Assembly (NCBI RefSeq): GCF_025398175.1
Contig: NZ_CP099734.1
Location: 3,038,001-3,102,000 of the forward strand
Reading direction: 5' to 3'
From: Photobacterium sp. TY1-4
Lineage (GTDB): Bacteria > Pseudomonadota > Gammaproteobacteria > Enterobacterales > Vibrionaceae
Length of the DNA stretch: 64,000 nucleotides
The position numbers were made by a program, and so were the translations under genes. The notes beneath the pieces were generated by a model, which was not told where the DNA came from, made no database searches, and saw only the letters and a program-made list of their open reading frames with translations. Shown here piece after piece: positions 60,685 to 64,000 of this stretch (its first letter is position 1; the number at the start of each line of letters is the position of its first letter).

Positions 60685-61704
60685 TCAGCGCGACTGCGCT
60701 TCAGCGGCCGCAGCAATCGCGTCAAGCCGGTGCTGCATGCCCGGATGGGTACTGAGCCATTCCGGCCCATCTTTCCATGCGGTCGCCGCTTCCAGACGCT
60801 CAAACATCTGCTGCATCGGCGTCACGCTGCCATACACCCGCTGCATCTGCGCCAGCGCATAAGTATCGGCCTCGGCCTCATCCGCCCGGGAATAGCCCTG
60901 AGTCAGGATAAACACCCCGCCGCCCAGAAAGTTATCCGCCAGTCCGGTACTTTCGCCCGTCATCAGCGCCACAGCGGTGGAGATCAGTGCCGAGCGCACC
61001 AGGGATGTCATGACATGCTGGTATTCCAGATGGCCCAGCTCATGCAGCAAAATGCTGTTGAGCTGCGCCGGCGTGTCGGCCAGTGTCACCAAGGAATCCA
61101 TCACCACGATCGTCCCGTCGCTCAGGGCCAGTGCATTCGGCCCGGCCTCCCAGCGCCGGAGCTGCAACCGGGGAACCACCGGGGTCGGCGGCACCTGTGC
61201 CACCAGTGTGACAAACTGCTGGTGCAGCTCTTGCTGGCGTGCCTCACTGAGTGCCGTCGGCTGGAGCAGATGTTCATCCAGCGCCGCCAGCGTCTGCTCC
61301 CCGACATGAGCTGCCACCGCTTCCGGCAGCAGATGAACCAGTACGCGGCTCAGCCCCGGCAGGCCATGGCTGAACATCAGCACCATCAGCAAGGCCACGG
61401 CCAGCACACTGCCGCCGATGGCCAGCCAGTGTCGCTCCCACCAATGCAGCCGGTTGCCCCGCCGGGCCCCTTTCAGGGCCGCAGCCAGCGCCTGGCTGTC
61501 CTGTGGAATAAACTGGTGCCCGTCAGGGAACGTCAGGGTCAGCGGCAACCGGCCGAGCGACGGGGTCATGTCGACCCGGGAGATGGGCCAATCCCAACTC
61601 CCGGCATCGCAGCACAGACGGAGCTGCTGCTGCGGCAACAGCGTCAGCTCGGCATCGAGCTTACTGGCACTGTTCGGCGGATGGCAAAAGCCGCGCCAAC
61701 TCAT
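60685..61704 (-). CDS. M48-family membrane metallopeptidase
   Basis: 339 residues. The zinc motif HELGH (in LLHELGHLEYQH) lies near 218, after one strong membrane helix at about 90-112 (WLAIGGSVLAVALLMVLMF). The N-terminal 85 residues look like a small beta-rich domain. M48 peptidases act in membrane protein quality control. The start overlaps the YjgN-type gene by 4 bases (ATGA), so the two are coupled and may form a functional pair. Confidence 0.88.
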   Translation of the reverse strand: MSWRGFCHPPNSASKLDAELTLLPQQQLRLCCDAGSWDWPISRVDMTPSLGRLPLTLTFPDGHQFIPQDSQALAAALKGARRGNRLHWWERHWLAIGGSVLAVALLMVLMFSHGLPGLSRVLVHLLPEAVAAHVGEQTLAALDEHLLQPTALSEARQQELHQQFVTLVAQVPPTPVVPRLQLRRWEAGPNALALSDGTIVVMDSLVTLADTPAQLNSILLHELGHLEYQHVMTSLVRSALISTAVALMTGESTGLADNFLGGGVFILTQGYSRADEAEADTYALAQMQRVYGSVTPMQQMFERLEAATAWKDGPEWLSTHPGMQHRLDAIAAAAEAQSR

Positions 61705-62846
61705 CCGATCCCGACCCCAAGATCAAAGGCATTCGCCACTTCATCGGCAATCGCAGCACCTTGTGCCATCTCTTTACCTTCGGCCTGCAACAGCGCCAGA
61801 TCGCCGATGACATAAGTTACCCCGGCCAGGTAACGCGCGGTTCTCACTTTGACCCAAGGCCGGGCCAGACCCAGCGTGACGATCAACAACAGCACATTAC
61901 TCAGGATCAGGCCAACCAGCCCGGCCACGGTCATCCGCGACGCCAACTGATACACAGGCTCTCCCTCAATACTCACCTGGCCGAACAGGTAATTGCGGAT
62001 CCGCGCCCGGATAAAGCCATTGACGATCATTGCAGCCAGCGCCATCAGGCCGTAGATGACAAAAATCATCACCTGCCACTGCGACATCCCGCCATCCAGC
62101 GCTGCCGGATCCTGGAACGTCGCCAGGGCATTGATCCCAAAGGCCAGCGAAGTGAGCAGCAACAGCACCGCAGTCATCCCGACCCACAGCAATCCGGCCA
62201 GCAAGTAGGTCTTGATATACGCCTTGAGTTCAACCTCAGCACGGAACTCCCGGTTGCCGTAGCGGTAACCGTTCAGGTAGTAGGCTGCAATCTGTGACGC
62301 CACCCAGGCGTAAATCACAAAGGCCAACACGAAAGTCAGCAGGAACAGTACTCCGCCAGCCACCGGGCTGTTTACCACCACCGAGAAGGAAAGAAATAGT
62401 GCCCCGCCCACCAGCAGGTAGCAGAGGATCGGCCAGCCCAGGAACACGCCATACGCGGCCTTCAGCGTCCCGGCGAAATCGAAGCGCACATTACGGTAGC
62501 TGGTCATGCGGGCATCAAATCGCGCATTGTTGCGCAGCAGCCAGGGCATCAGAGCAACCCCCACCAACATCAGCACCATCGCAACCGGCGGGAAGAACTG
62601 GCTGGCGACCACCCAGATCAGGACACAGATCATCGCAATGATCCGCCCGATCAAAATCTGTTTTGGGGTGGCGTGATAATCAAACCGATCGCCAGCCAAC
62701 TCGGTGTTGCCGTAAAAATATTTATTCGTGCGGACCGTGGCCCAGGCTGAATAAATCCCGAGCGTAACCACCGACAGTAATACATTGACGATCCAGATGC
62801 CGAAGAACTCCTTGCCCTGGCCGTGAAACCTAACCTGATTTTCCAT
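61701..62846 (-). CDS. YjgN-family (DUF898) membrane protein
   Basis: 381 residues with about eight to ten membrane helices. The N-terminal FHGQGKEFFGIWIVNVLLS and TLGIYSAWATVRTNKYFYGNT are typical DUF898 stretches, the second repeated in part near the end (TLGLARPWVKVRTARYL). Function is unknown. I start it at the ATG at 62846; the longer frame has no membrane-protein-like start. E. coli yjgN also lies near valS-holC-pepA, so the location is conserved. Confidence 0.87.
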   Translation of the reverse strand: MENQVRFHGQGKEFFGIWIVNVLLSVVTLGIYSAWATVRTNKYFYGNTELAGDRFDYHATPKQILIGRIIAMICVLIWVVASQFFPPVAMVLMLVGVALMPWLLRNNARFDARMTSYRNVRFDFAGTLKAAYGVFLGWPILCYLLVGGALFLSFSVVVNSPVAGGVLFLLTFVLAFVIYAWVASQIAAYYLNGYRYGNREFRAEVELKAYIKTYLLAGLLWVGMTAVLLLLTSLAFGINALATFQDPAALDGGMSQWQVMIFVIYGLMALAAMIVNGFIRARIRNYLFGQVSIEGEPVYQLASRMTVAGLVGLILSNVLLLIVTLGLARPWVKVRTARYLAGVTYVIGDLALLQAEGKEMAQGAAIADEVANAFDLGVGIG

Positions 62847-63024
62847 TCTTATGATCTCTACTGTGAACAAAAAAGACTGGGTACCGCCCAACCAGCCCCA
62901 ATCAAACCAGCAGAAATTATCACACAACAAGCGCAACAATGCTCATAGTGATATTGAAAAATACAGGGATAAGAGCCACTTGCGTACGCAGATCACCGGA
63001 AGCTTCCTGCGCCGCTTGATCTAA

Positions 63025-63062
63025 TTGCGACACACAACTAAACTAAGTTGCGAATCACAACC
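63025..63062. promoter_or_regulatory. Duplicated operator-like repeat before the MarR-GNAT gene
   Basis: Two imperfect palindromes with TTGCGA-N2-CACAAC, starting at 63025 and 63048 (23 bases apart), just before the gene. Spacing near two helical turns and the inner dyads suit binding by its own MarR domain (inference). Confidence 0.5.
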
Positions 63063-63084
63063 AAATAAGCCCATGAGGTACTGA

Positions 63085-63990
63085 ATGGACGCAAACACCC
63101 TGAGACAACTCTCCCGCCAGCTGGTCCGTCAGTTGGGAATGCTGGACGGCCAGTGCGGCAATATGGCCTTAACGCCGGTCCAGGCCCACACCCTGATCGA
63201 GCTGGCCGACCAACCCGCCACGGTCAACGAGATGGCCACCCGGCTGCAAGTGGATAAATCGAACGCCAGTCGCAATCTGGCAGTCCTGCTCAACCAGCAA
63301 TGGGCCGAAACCCGGCCTAACCCGCAAGACGGGCGCAGCCAGATCTACCAGTTGACGCCGCAGGGCGCGCAGCAGCTTGAGCAACTGCACGGCGTGCTCA
63401 ACCGCGAGGTGGATGCATGGCTGGCACAAATGGATACCGATGAAGTGGCGCTGCTGGGCCGGAGCCTGTCGCGTTACAGCAAATCAATTCAGGCGGCGGC
63501 GAAACAGGCCGGCTATCAGATCCGCCCCATCACTGCGCTGGACAATGCCGCTGTGGCGGCGGTCATTCGCCGGGTCTCAGCAGAATACGGCCTGACCGCC
63601 GACAAGGGATATGGGGTTGCCGATCCGACTTTGGATCAGATGAGCGCCGTTTATCAGGGCGACGGCTGTGCTTACTGGGTGATTGAGCATCAGCACCGGA
63701 TCCTCGGCGGCGGCGGCATTGCCCCGCTGGCCGGGGAAGCGACGCTGTGTGAGTTGCAAAAAATGTACTTCCTGCCCGAACTACGCGGCCGGGGGCTGGC
63801 CCGCAAGCTGGCGGTCCAGGCCCTGCGTTTTGCCCGGGCGCAAGGCTACCGCGGCTGTTATCTGGAAACCACCGCCAATCTGAGCGAAGCCATCGCACTT
63901 TATGAATCCCTTGGCTTTGTCCGGATCCCGCAAGCGCTGGGCAACACCGGCCATGACGCCTGTGAAGTGCGGATGCTGAAAACGTTCTAG
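63085..63990 (+). CDS. MarR-GNAT fusion protein
   Basis: 301 residues. A MarR winged helix occupies about 1-145 ([27 protein letters not shown] spans the recognition helix; [10 protein letters not shown] is the wing). A GNAT acetyltransferase domain follows (about 148-301) with the acetyl-CoA loop RGRGLARKL and the late [11 protein letters not shown]. Such fusions combine gene control with acetyl transfer; the substrate is unknown. The operator-like repeats just upstream suggest autoregulation. The gene ends just inside the window. Confidence 0.92.
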   Translation: MDANTLRQLSRQLVRQLGMLDGQCGNMALTPVQAHTLIELADQPATVNEMATRLQVDKSNASRNLAVLLNQQWAETRPNPQDGRSQIYQLTPQGAQQLEQLHGVLNREVDAWLAQMDTDEVALLGRSLSRYSKSIQAAAKQAGYQIRPITALDNAAVAAVIRRVSAEYGLTADKGYGVADPTLDQMSAVYQGDGCAYWVIEHQHRILGGGGIAPLAGEATLCELQKMYFLPELRGRGLARKLAVQALRFARAQGYRGCYLETTANLSEAIALYESLGFVRIPQALGNTGHDACEVRMLKTF

Positions 63991-64000
63991 GCCGCCAGCG

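Overview
The window fits a Vibrionaceae bacterium of moderate GC content (Photobacterium, Grimontia or Vibrio relatives; genus inferred, not proven). The evidence is Vibrio-type rRNA genes, the conserved neighbourhood lptG-lptF / pepA-holC-valS, and a chitin-disaccharide locus whose order (deacetylase, PTS IIB-IIC-IIA, GH4, ChbG, LacI regulator) matches, from memory, the Vibrio cholerae VC1280-VC1286 region.

Region 1 (1-18.5 kb) is a biosynthetic gene cluster read leftwards: a free-standing trans-acyltransferase, two KS-DH-KR-ACP polyketide synthases, a KS-ACP-condensation protein, and two ABC half-exporters, the second cut by the left edge. A type II thioesterase is divergent from the acyltransferase. 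No synthase carries an integrated AT, so this is a compact trans-AT PKS predicted to build an unsaturated chain and release it through a terminal condensation domain. Its loading step is not visible and it may continue beyond the left edge.

Region 2 (18.5-26 kb) holds a secreted SGNH esterase and a complete leftward rRNA operon: promoters P2 and P1, 16S, tRNA-Glu, 23S, 5S, tRNA-Asp. After tRNA-Asp lies an unusual array of three degenerate tRNA-Asp-like units, each separated by an intrinsic terminator.

Region 3 (26-40 kb) has a small membrane protein, a MocR-type regulator, and a rightward peptide-use locus: a putative outer-membrane barrel, a 1284-residue metzincin-like lipoprotein protease, a five-gene oligopeptide ABC importer, and a convergent XRE-type regulator.

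Region 4 (40.4-49.7 kb) is the chitin-disaccharide module, with an added Fur-box-preceded beta-propeller lipoprotein. It lies between two identical tRNA-Leu(CAA) genes in the same orientation.

Region 5 (49.9-64 kb) is mostly housekeeping: acyl-CoA synthetase, RDD protein, LptG/LptF, PepA, HolC, ValS, a tandem DUF2061 protein behind a Fur-like site, an M48 peptidase with a YjgN-type membrane protein, and a MarR-GNAT fusion behind a duplicated operator-like repeat. No transposase, integrase or CRISPR array was seen.
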